Of a stretch of 11,362 nucleotides of DNA, positions 1-6,394 are shown in pieces. A program made the position numbers and the translations under genes. The notes beneath the pieces were generated by a model, which was not told where the DNA came from, made no database searches, and saw only the letters and a list, made by a program, of their open reading frames with translations. The stretch is from Gammaproteobacteria bacterium UBA4475 (GTDB lineage: Bacteria > Pseudomonadota > Gammaproteobacteria > Pseudomonadales > Azotimanducaceae), in assembly GCA_002389265.1 (NCBI GenBank), contig DGOD01000358.1, positions 1 to 11,362 of the forward strand, in the 5' to 3' direction. The first letter of the stretch is position 1. Each line of letters starts with the position of its first letter.

Positions 1-1254
1 GAAATACCCCAGGCAGATATCCCGTCAGCTTATGACATACCCCTAGAAGACATTATGCCGATCAACGCCAGGCTCTGGAGCGAACATAAATGGATTGAAT
101 ATTTTGAGCGCTTGCGGGCCGAGGACCCAGTCCATTTCAATTATTCTGATATCGCCGGGCGCTTCTGGTCGTTGACAAAATACGAAGATATCAAAAAAGT
201 CGATTCGGATTGGCAAAATTTCAGCTCAGCTAATGGGATTACCCTGGGCTTGCCCGTTGACGCAGACCTGCCAGAGGGGGCCTTGGGTATTACCACCTTT
301 ATCGCCCAAGACCCACCGGTGCATGATGTACAGCGTAAAACCGTGTCGCGGTCGGTCGCGCCGAACAACCTGGTCGCCATGGAAGCCCTTATCCGTGAGC
401 GCACTTCCCGAGTGTTAGATGCATTACCCGAGGGTGAAACCTTTGACTGGGTTGATACCGTTTCTATCGAACTGACCACCATGATGCTGGCAACCCTGTT
501 CGACTTTCCCTTTGAAGACCGTCGCAAGCTGACCCGCTGGTCCGATGTCACCTTTGCCATCCCTCAGCCTGGTGGCATTATCGAGTCTGAAGAAGAGCGG
601 CGCGCAGAGTTGTTGGAATGTCTGGCGTATTTCACCCAGTTGCGAGAAGAGCGACTCAAGAACCCGGGGACAGATCTCGTTTCCATGTTGGCACATGGTG
701 AGGATACCAAGGATATGTCGCCGATGAATTATCTGGGTAACCTGTTGCTTTTGATCGTCGGCGGTAACGACACCACCAGAAACAGTATGACGGGCAGCAT
801 CTACGCCTTGAATAAGTTCCCTCAGCAGTATGACAAGCTGATCGCGAAGCCTGAGCTCATTCCGAAAATGGTGGCAGAGCTGATTCGGTGGCAGACACCG
901 CTGGCCTACATGCGTAGAACCGCCAACAACGATTGCGAAATTGGTGGCAAGCAGATCAAACAAGGCGATCAAATTTTAATGTGGTACGCCTCTGGTAACC
1001 GCGATGCGGCGGTCTTTGATAACGCCAATGAGTTGGATATTGAGCGGCCCAATGCTCGCCAGCACCTGTCCTTTGGTTTCGGCATCCACCGCTGTATGGG
1101 TAACCGCTTAGCTGAAATGCAGTTACGTATTCTGTGGGAAGAAATATTGACTCGGTTTGAAAAAATCGAAATACAGGCTGAGCCGCAAAGAACCTTTTCC
1201 TCTTTCGTCAATGGCTATACTTACTTGCCGGTGAAGGTGACGCGCAAGCAATAA
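1..1254 (+). CDS. Cytochrome P450, CYP153 family (terminal alkane/fatty acid hydroxylase), 5' end cut by window
   Basis: A soluble bacterial class I P450 that would hydroxylate the terminal carbon of medium-chain alkanes or fatty acids, taking electrons from a [2Fe-2S] ferredoxin and its reductase (family knowledge). Numbering from the ATG at 55: the I-helix oxygen-activation motif GGNDTT is at 236-241, ExxR is E275-R278, and the heme loop FGFGIHRCMG has its thiolate ligand at C347. The stretches DPPVHDVQR (86-94), GGNDTTRNSM, RWQTPLAYMRR and CMGNRLAE match CYP153 as I remember it closely. The reading frame stays open through all 18 codons upstream of that ATG to base 1, and the extra residues (ending in PLEDI) look like CYP153 N-terminal sequence. 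The true start is therefore outside the window and the ATG at 55 is probably internal. Only 12 bases separate its stop from the convergent ubiA stop. No ferredoxin or reductase partner is visible here. The family call is firm; the substrate is inferred. Confidence 0.93.
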   Translation, partial: EIPQADIPSAYDIPLEDIMPINARLWSEHKWIEYFERLRAEDPVHFNYSDIAGRFWSLTKYEDIKKVDSDWQNFSSANGITLGLPVDADLPEGALGITTFIAQDPPVHDVQRKTVSRSVAPNNLVAMEALIRERTSRVLDALPEGETFDWVDTVSIELTTMMLATLFDFPFEDRRKLTRWSDVTFAIPQPGGIIESEEERRAELLECLAYFTQLREERLKNPGTDLVSMLAHGEDTKDMSPMNYLGNLLLLIVGGNDTTRNSMTGSIYALNKFPQQYDKLIAKPELIPKMVAELIRWQTPLAYMRRTANNDCEIGGKQIKQGDQILMWYASGNRDAAVFDNANELDIERPNARQHLSFGFGIHRCMGNRLAEMQLRILWEEILTRFEKIEIQAEPQRTFSSFVNGYTYLPVKVTRKQ

Positions 1255-1266
1255 GTTCGCAGTGGG

Positions 1267-2223
1267 TTACAGGTGGCTTGTCCAATAGTGAAGCAAGACA
1301 CCCACGAATATCCCCAGCCCGCACCAATGGTTGTTGAGAAACGCTGCGAAGCAGCCGTCTCTGTCTCTGTCGCGGATCAGATACTGTTGGTAAATAAACA
1401 GGCCCGCGGCACAGCCGAGTCCGAGCATATACCAGGTGCCCAAGCCCACGGGTTCGGCCGCAGCGTACATGATAATCAGAAACAGTACCTGGAGTGTCGC
1501 GATGGCCGCTTTATCCAGCTCTGCAAACAAAATGGCGGAGGATTTCAAGCCCAGTAGCAGGTCATCATTTCTGTCTACCATGGCATATTCCGTATCATAG
1601 GCCACCGTCCAGATAATGTTGGCGATCATCAATAGCCCGGCAACCTGAGGCACCTCGCCGGTGGTGGCCGAGAATGCCATGAGGGTGCCAAAAGAAAAGG
1701 CCAGACCAAGGATAGCCTGGGGCATATAGGTGTAGCGTTTCATAAATGGATAGATCAAGGCAGTAATCGCACCGCCACAAGCCAGCAGGACGGTGAGCCA
1801 GTTGGTTGTCAGGACCAATATCAGAGCTGCAAAGAGTAGTATCGCCATGAAGCACAGAGCTGCCATCACAGTGACTTGGCCAAGCACCAGGGGCCGGTTG
1901 CGGGTTCGTTCGACACTGCCATCGATTCCCCGGTCAACCACATCATTGACGATACAGCCCGCTGATCTTGTGAACAGAGTGCCGAGGGTAAATACGATGA
2001 GTAAATGCCAACCTGGAAAGCCTTCTGCCGCGATCCACAGAGCCCACAGGGTGGGCCACAGTAAAAGAAATGTGCCGATCGGCCGATCGAGCCGGGCCAA
2101 GCGCAACAATGGCGATAGCATTGGCCAGCGCTGGTTAAGATGAATTCTAAGTCGCGAAACTGAATCGGTCAGGCGGGCTCGTAATCTTTTTAAAGCAATA
2201 ATCGATGGCATGTTATGAGGCAC
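1267..2223 (-). CDS. ubiA: 4-hydroxybenzoate polyprenyltransferase UbiA
   Basis: An integral inner-membrane prenyltransferase that attaches the polyprenyl tail to 4-hydroxybenzoate, an early step of ubiquinone synthesis. The first Asp-rich, Mg-diphosphate binding motif NDVVDRGID is at residues 93-101, followed by RTRNRPL. The second, YDTEYAMVDRNDD, is at 209-221. The RPIGTFLLLWPTLWALW and YPFMKRYT stretches are typical of UbiA, and hydrophobic segments fill the protein from about residue 50. At 318 residues it is longer than E. coli UbiA (290), all of the excess being N-terminal. The start used here is GTG at 2223. An ATG at 2211 gives 314 residues, and neither has a clear Shine-Dalgarno sequence. 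The chorismate lyase gene ubiC, often next to ubiA, is not beside it; the neighbours are a convergent P450 and a divergent rubredoxin. Confidence 0.95.
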   Translation of the reverse strand: MPHNMPSIIALKRLRARLTDSVSRLRIHLNQRWPMLSPLLRLARLDRPIGTFLLLWPTLWALWIAAEGFPGWHLLIVFTLGTLFTRSAGCIVNDVVDRGIDGSVERTRNRPLVLGQVTVMAALCFMAILLFAALILVLTTNWLTVLLACGGAITALIYPFMKRYTYMPQAILGLAFSFGTLMAFSATTGEVPQVAGLLMIANIIWTVAYDTEYAMVDRNDDLLLGLKSSAILFAELDKAAIATLQVLFLIIMYAAAEPVGLGTWYMLGLGCAAGLFIYQQYLIRDRDRDGCFAAFLNNHWCGLGIFVGVLLHYWTSHL

Positions 2224-2263
2224 TGGATTCGCCGATTTGTGTCACGTGAACAGGAATTACGCT

Positions 2264-2292
2264 AGTATACGTCGCTTGGCCCAGGCATTAAA
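2264..2292 (-). promoter_or_regulatory. Candidate sigma-70 promoter for ubiA
   Basis: On the minus strand a -10-like TATACT (2264-2269, five of six consensus bases) lies 17 bases downstream of a weak -35-like TTTAAT (2287-2292, three of six). Transcription would begin about 35 bases before the ubiA GTG. The -10 is half of a GTATAC palindrome, so direction rests mainly on gene context. The rest of the 174-base divergent region (2224-2397) must also hold a promoter for the rubredoxin gene, but I see no convincing plus-strand match. Confidence 0.3.
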
Positions 2293-2397
2293 TCATCGAT
2301 TTTCCATGCTGGGCCGAGATAACCGATAGCTAGGCCCGTCAGGGTGACTATCGATGTAATCATGAAAACAGCTTAATAGAACGAGGCGTAAAGACAG

Positions 2398-2565
2398 ATG
2401 AGAAAGTGGCAGTGTATTGTTTGTGGTTTCATTTATGACGAAGCCGAGGGCCTTGAGTCTGAGGGCATTGCGCCCGGTACGCGCTGGGAGGATATACCCG
2501 AAGACTGGTGTTGCCCTGAATGTGGCGTGAGTAAAGAAGATTTTGAGATGTTGGAAGTCGACTAA
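2398..2565 (+). CDS. Rubredoxin, AlkG2/RubA type
   Basis: A 55-residue cytoplasmic electron carrier with one iron held by four cysteines. The two ligand pairs are CIVCG (C6, C9) and CPECG (C39, C42), separated by the usual rubredoxin core with Y13, W30, P34 and W37 and the [15 protein letters not shown] stretch. The WCCP sequence at 37-40 and the absence of an extra Arg after the second CxxCG resemble the AlkG2-type rubredoxins, which can pass electrons to AlkB alkane hydroxylases (family knowledge). It is divergent from ubiA and lies 20 bases upstream of a symporter gene. The start is the first ATG that gives the standard rubredoxin N-terminus; a GAGG at 2383-2386 is a weak, somewhat distant ribosome site. 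No rubredoxin reductase gene is in the window. Pseudomonas also keeps rubredoxin genes near ubiA, so this position may be ancestral. Confidence 0.95.
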   Translation: MRKWQCIVCGFIYDEAEGLESEGIAPGTRWEDIPEDWCCPECGVSKEDFEMLEVD

Positions 2566-2585
2566 AGCCAACCGCGAGTAGTGCT

Positions 2586-3857
2586 ATGGATCATCAAAAG
2601 TTAACCAGAAATATCGTTCTCGGTATGACCCTTGGCATACTCTTAGGGTCCATTATATTCAGCTTCGGGTTCAACGATGACCATCCGCTGATGGTCTATG
2701 TGGTTGACGGTTTACTGGATATTGGCGGCAAGGTGTTTGTTATCAGCTTGAAATTGCTGGTCGTGCCACTGGTCTTTGTATCTCTGGCCTGTGGCGCCAG
2801 TAATCTCGGTGATAGTGCGAGCATGGGGCGCATCGGGATCAAGACCATCGGACTGTATCTAATGACCACTGCAGTGGCGATTACGCTGGCGCTTTTGGCG
2901 GCGACTTTGATCAACCCCGGGCAGGGAATCAATTTAACTTCCGACGCTCAATTTTTGGCCAACGAGAGTCCGTCGTTGAAACAGGTCATCATCAATATTT
3001 TTCCCTCCAATCCAATCAAGGCCATGAGTGATGGCAATATGCTGCAGGTTATTGTCTTTGCAATACTGGTTGGTGTCGCTATCAGCCGGTGTGGTGATGC
3101 GGGCCAGCGGGTGCGAGCGACCCTGAATGATTGGAACGACATCATCATGCGCATGGTGATGATGTTGATGCAGGTCGCACCGATTGGGGTGTTTTGTCTG
3201 CTGATTGTGCTGTTCTCCCATATGGGTTTTTCTGCGATCTCGGATCTTATCGCCTATTTTCTTACGGTGGCTGGCGTGCTGGTGCTGCATTTTTGCCTGA
3301 CCTATGGCGTGATGATTCGCACCATGGCCAATCTCAATCCGATCACCTTCTTCCGCCATATGGCGCCAGTGATGGCCTACGCTTTCAGTACGTCTTCGAG
3401 TAACGCGACGCTGCCGATTACCTTAGAAACCGTCGAGCATCGAGTCGGGGTTAAAAATGAGATTGCAGCCTTCACCGTACCGTTAGGGGCAACCATTAAT
3501 ATGGATGGCACCGCCATCATGCAAGGGGTGGCCACCGTGTTTATCGCTGGCGCCTTTGGGGTTGAGCTGGGTCTGAGTGACTATCTACTGGTGATTTTAA
3601 CCGCAACCTTGGCGTCAATTGGGACCGCGGGTGTGCCCGGCGTGGGTTTGATCATGCTGGCACTGGTGTTACAGCAGGTGGGATTACCTGTTGAGGGGAT
3701 TGCCCTGATTATCGGCGTTGATCGTCTGCTGGATATGATGCGCACCGCGGTGAATGTCACGGGCGATGCCACGGTCTCGGCGATTGTCGCCAGAAGTGAA
3801 GGCAAGTTTGATCGGGACGTCTTCGAAGGTCGAGAGGCGAAAGGTTACCAAATCTAG
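2586..3857 (+). CDS. Dicarboxylate/amino acid:cation symporter (SLC1/DAACS family)
   Basis: An inner-membrane secondary transporter of the GltP/GltT/DctA family, 423 residues, which is normal length. It should import glutamate, aspartate or a C4-dicarboxylate driven by Na+ or H+. Family signatures in order are the HP1 serine-rich motif STSSSNATLP (268-277), the TM7 cation motif NMDGT (305-309), the HP2 loop GTAGVPG (346-352), and the TM8 substrate motif with D383, R386, T387, N390 and D394. D383 and R386 correspond to GltPh D394 and R397; the Arg is the residue that binds the side-chain carboxylate of acidic amino acids and is replaced in neutral amino-acid members, so acidic substrates are favoured. 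It begins 20 bases after the rubredoxin stop and may share its transcript. The ribosome site is weak (GAG about 7 bases before the ATG). Glutamate/aspartate versus dicarboxylate specificity cannot be settled by eye. Confidence 0.93.
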   Translation: MDHQKLTRNIVLGMTLGILLGSIIFSFGFNDDHPLMVYVVDGLLDIGGKVFVISLKLLVVPLVFVSLACGASNLGDSASMGRIGIKTIGLYLMTTAVAITLALLAATLINPGQGINLTSDAQFLANESPSLKQVIINIFPSNPIKAMSDGNMLQVIVFAILVGVAISRCGDAGQRVRATLNDWNDIIMRMVMMLMQVAPIGVFCLLIVLFSHMGFSAISDLIAYFLTVAGVLVLHFCLTYGVMIRTMANLNPITFFRHMAPVMAYAFSTSSSNATLPITLETVEHRVGVKNEIAAFTVPLGATINMDGTAIMQGVATVFIAGAFGVELGLSDYLLVILTATLASIGTAGVPGVGLIMLALVLQQVGLPVEGIALIIGVDRLLDMMRTAVNVTGDATVSAIVARSEGKFDRDVFEGREAKGYQI

Positions 3858-3878
3858 AGCTCCGGCGACTGTTGCGCT

Positions 3879-3903
3879 AAGCCTTAAACCTGACTGAAGG
3901 CTT
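3879..3903. terminator. Inverted repeat between convergent genes, possible weak bidirectional terminator
   Basis: A perfect 7-base inverted repeat, AAGCCTT (3879-3885) and AAGGCTT (3897-3903), encloses an 11-base loop. It spans the recG stop codon and lies just after the symporter stop, where two converging transcripts would meet. There is no T-tract on either strand, so it is not a canonical intrinsic terminator. Confidence 0.3.
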
Positions 3904-5983
3904 CTGGCATGGCCAGCCAGCGTTGCATGATAGCCAATGCGGCAGGCCGGTCGGTTGCCAGCATCGCTCTGGAAGTGTTACTGACAGCATCAAGCATATG
4001 CTGGTCACGCACCAGATCAGCGATTCTGAACTGCAGCGCCCCCGATTGCCGGCGACCAAACATTTCTCCAGGCCCACGAATCATCAAATCTTGTTCGGCA
4101 ATATAGAAACCGTCACTGCTCTCTCGCAGCACATTCAGTCGCTGCTTGCTGACTCGCCCCAGCGGCGGGTGGTAGAGCAATACGCAGTGGCTCTTACGGG
4201 TTCCTCGACCGATCCTGCCACGTAACTGGTGAAGCTGAGCAAGTCCCAGGCGCTCAGGGTTTTCGATGATCATCAAGCTGGCGTTGGGCACGTCGACGCC
4301 CACCTCGATGACCGTGGTTGCCACCAGTAAATCAGTCTTACCGGCCTTGAATTCCGCCATAATACTGGCTTTTTCTTCTCCAGACATGCGGCCGTGGATC
4401 AGACGCACGCGAAGTGAGGGCAATTGCTGGGTGAGCGCCTCGGCCGTGACTTCGGCTGCCTGGCACTCCAGTGCTTCCGACTCTTCGATCAAGGTACAGA
4501 CCCAATAGGCCTGCGCCCCTTGCTGGCAGGCAGACTGGACTCGCGCTATCACTTCCTCGCGACGTGAATCCGGCAGGACGCTGGTGGTCACTGGGGTTCT
4601 TCCCGGCGGTAGCTCATCAATCACGGAGCAATCCATGTCGGCATACAAGCTCATCGTCAAGGTCCGTGGGATGGGCGTCGCGGTCATGACCAGCTGATGT
4701 GGCATGCGTCCCTGGCGCTCGCCTTTTTCTCGTAGTGCCAGGCGTTGCAGAACCCCAAAACGGTGCTGTTCATCAATAATCACCAGCCCCAAGTCAGCAA
4801 AGATAACCTCCTTTTGAAACAGCGCGTGGGTACCTACAACAACCCCTGCCCGGCCGCTGGCAATGGCGGCAAGCTCTGCCTGTCGCTGTTTGCCCTTAAC
4901 TTTGCCTGACAGCCAGGCCACTTGAATACCCAGTGGCGCAAGCCATTGACTGAAGTTCAGAAAATGTTGTTCGGCCAGTAGCTCGGTGGGTGCCATGATC
5001 GCAGTCTGTAATTGATTCTCGATGGACTGGGCCGCGGCGAGGGCGGCCACCACCGTTTTGCCCGAACCAACATCACCCTGGACCAAGCGTAGCATCGGTT
5101 GGCTCCTGCCAAGATCAAAAGCGACTTCTGCCAGAACGCGCTGCTGGGCGGCTGTTAATGTAAATGCCAAAGAGGCCTTCAAGGCCTCGCAGGTTGCTGC
5201 GGGTGGGCCAAACTCATAAGCCTGCAGGCTTGCCATTTCCTCGCGCATGAGCCGCATGCTGGTTTGATGTGCGAGTAGCTCTTCAAAGGCCAGACGTTGT
5301 TGGGCGGGATGGGTACCTTCCAGAAGATCTTCAAGGGCGATGTTTGCGGTAGGTCGGTGGATCAGGTGCAAGGCGGCATTGATATTGGTTTGCAAGAAGC
5401 CTTGATCGCCTAAAGGGATGTTCTGTAATAGCTTGCCAGCGTCCATAAGGGCCAGAACCTGAGTCACAATGGCGCGTATTCTCGATTGGCCAAGGCCCTC
5501 GGTGACGGGATAGACCGGGGTTAAATGTTGTTCCAGGGGTGTCTGAGTATCGGCAGTATATTCTGGATGATATATTTCCAGGCCGGCTGAGCCACGCCGG
5601 ACTTCTCCGTAACAACGCAGATTGGCGGTGTTCTTGAGGCCGGCTTGTTGTTGCTTGGAGAAGTGGAAGAAACGCAGGGCGATGGTGCCGGAGGCGTCTT
5701 GCAAGTGAACGAGCAAGCTTCTGCGCTTACCAAAGCTGATTTCGCAAGCTATCACCTGACCCTCCAGAACGACCTGCTGGCCCGGTTGGACTGCGGCTAT
5801 GGCGGTCAAGCGCGTCCGATCTTCGTAGCGCAAGGGTAGATGAAACAGGACATCTCTCAGGCTGAAAATCCCGACTCGAGCCAGCTTCTCGGTCAATGCC
5901 GGGCCGACCCCTTTCAGCGAGCTGACGCTGGCATTCTCGAGGCTCTCAGCGTCATTCATCGGCGCTGCCTGCAGTGATGGCAT
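3884..5983 (-). CDS. recG: ATP-dependent DNA helicase RecG
   Basis: A superfamily 2 double-strand DNA translocase that remodels stalled replication forks and Holliday junctions. At 699 residues it is close to E. coli RecG (693). The N-terminal wedge/OB domain occupies roughly 60-165. Helicase motifs follow in order: Walker A GDVGSGKT (303-310), DEQHRFG (404-410), TATPIPRTL (434-442), TTVIEVGVDVPNA (556-568) and the arginine-finger motif QLRGRIGRG (586-594). The C-terminal RecG stretch DGFYIAEQDLMIRGPGEMFG (624-643) is intact. The ATG at 5983 has no visible ribosome site. A second ATG at 5959 (691 residues) is preceded by a modest AGGCAG and fits the family start better. It begins 24 bases after ridA and is likely the last gene of the gmk-side transcription unit, converging on the symporter. 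Confidence 0.97.
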   Translation of the reverse strand: MPSLQAAPMNDAESLENASVSSLKGVGPALTEKLARVGIFSLRDVLFHLPLRYEDRTRLTAIAAVQPGQQVVLEGQVIACEISFGKRRSLLVHLQDASGTIALRFFHFSKQQQAGLKNTANLRCYGEVRRGSAGLEIYHPEYTADTQTPLEQHLTPVYPVTEGLGQSRIRAIVTQVLALMDAGKLLQNIPLGDQGFLQTNINAALHLIHRPTANIALEDLLEGTHPAQQRLAFEELLAHQTSMRLMREEMASLQAYEFGPPAATCEALKASLAFTLTAAQQRVLAEVAFDLGRSQPMLRLVQGDVGSGKTVVAALAAAQSIENQLQTAIMAPTELLAEQHFLNFSQWLAPLGIQVAWLSGKVKGKQRQAELAAIASGRAGVVVGTHALFQKEVIFADLGLVIIDEQHRFGVLQRLALREKGERQGRMPHQLVMTATPIPRTLTMSLYADMDCSVIDELPPGRTPVTTSVLPDSRREEVIARVQSACQQGAQAYWVCTLIEESEALECQAAEVTAEALTQQLPSLRVRLIHGRMSGEEKASIMAEFKAGKTDLLVATTVIEVGVDVPNASLMIIENPERLGLAQLHQLRGRIGRGTRKSHCVLLYHPPLGRVSKQRLNVLRESSDGFYIAEQDLMIRGPGEMFGRRQSGALQFRIADLVRDQHMLDAVSNTSRAMLATDRPAALAIMQRWLAMPEAFSQV

Positions 5984-6007
5984 GCAAGGGTGTGTGGTAA
6001 CCGGTCA

Positions 6008-6391
6008 CTAGGTGAGATCGATGATGGCATCTATCTCGATCTGCACGTTCTTTGGCAAGGCACTGACCTCCACCACAGCTCGAGCTGGATAAGGTGCGGT
6101 TAACAAACCTTCCATATAAGTGTTGACCTTGGCGAAATGTGCCAAGTCTGTAAGGTAGATATTGAACTTGATCGCCTGGTTCAGGGTGGTGCCCGCCGCC
6201 TGACAAATTCCGTCGAGATTCTGAAACACCTGGTGAATCTGGTCGCTGATGTCTTCCGAGACCAGCGTCATGGTCTCCGGCACCAAAGGTATTTGGCCAC
6301 TGATATACAAAGTGCCATTGGCGGCGACTGCTTGGGAATAGATGCCGATAGCCGCGGGTGCTGCAGAAGTGCTGATAAATGCCTTGGCCAT
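6008..6391 (-). CDS. ridA: RidA family enamine/imine deaminase (YjgF/UK114)
   Basis: A small cytosolic protein, trimeric in this family, that hydrolyses reactive 2-aminoacrylate and related imines released by PLP enzymes, protecting those enzymes. At 127 residues it has the standard length. The N-terminal SxxAPAAIGIYSQAV stretch (Y18), SGQIPLVP (31-38), and the C-terminal signature PARAVVEVSALPKNVQIEI (102-120) are present, with R104 as the carboxylate-binding Arg and E119 as the conserved acidic residue. These support an active RidA-clade deaminase rather than an Arg-less relative. Its ATG is 3 bases past the spoT stop and its Shine-Dalgarno, GAGAAG at 6399-6404 with 7-base spacing, lies inside the spoT coding end, implying coupled translation. 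E. coli has the tRNA methyltransferase gene trmH at this position; the Pseudomonas locus is RidA-like as I recall. Confidence 0.94.
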   Translation of the reverse strand: MAKAFISTSAAPAAIGIYSQAVAANGTLYISGQIPLVPETMTLVSEDISDQIHQVFQNLDGICQAAGTTLNQAIKFNIYLTDLAHFAKVNTYMEGLLTAPYPARAVVEVSALPKNVQIEIDAIIDLT

Positions 6392-6394
6392 GAT

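Noticed and set aside
141..560. Long antisense reading frames inside the P450 gene (also 424-972 minus)
   Set aside because: They lie wholly opposite a well-conserved P450, have no family resemblance and no ribosome site; they are a by-product of codon composition.
2292..2360. Nested imperfect inverted repeats in the ubiA-rubredoxin gap (GGGCC 2311-2315 with GGCCC 2333-2337; ATCATCGAT with ATCGATGTAAT)
   Set aside because: The arms are only 5 bases or interrupted, with long loops; I could not distinguish them from chance or assign an operator.
2293..2571. 92-residue minus-strand frame opposite the rubredoxin gene
   Set aside because: The plus strand here encodes a clear rubredoxin with all four ligand cysteines; the opposite frame shows no recognisable feature.
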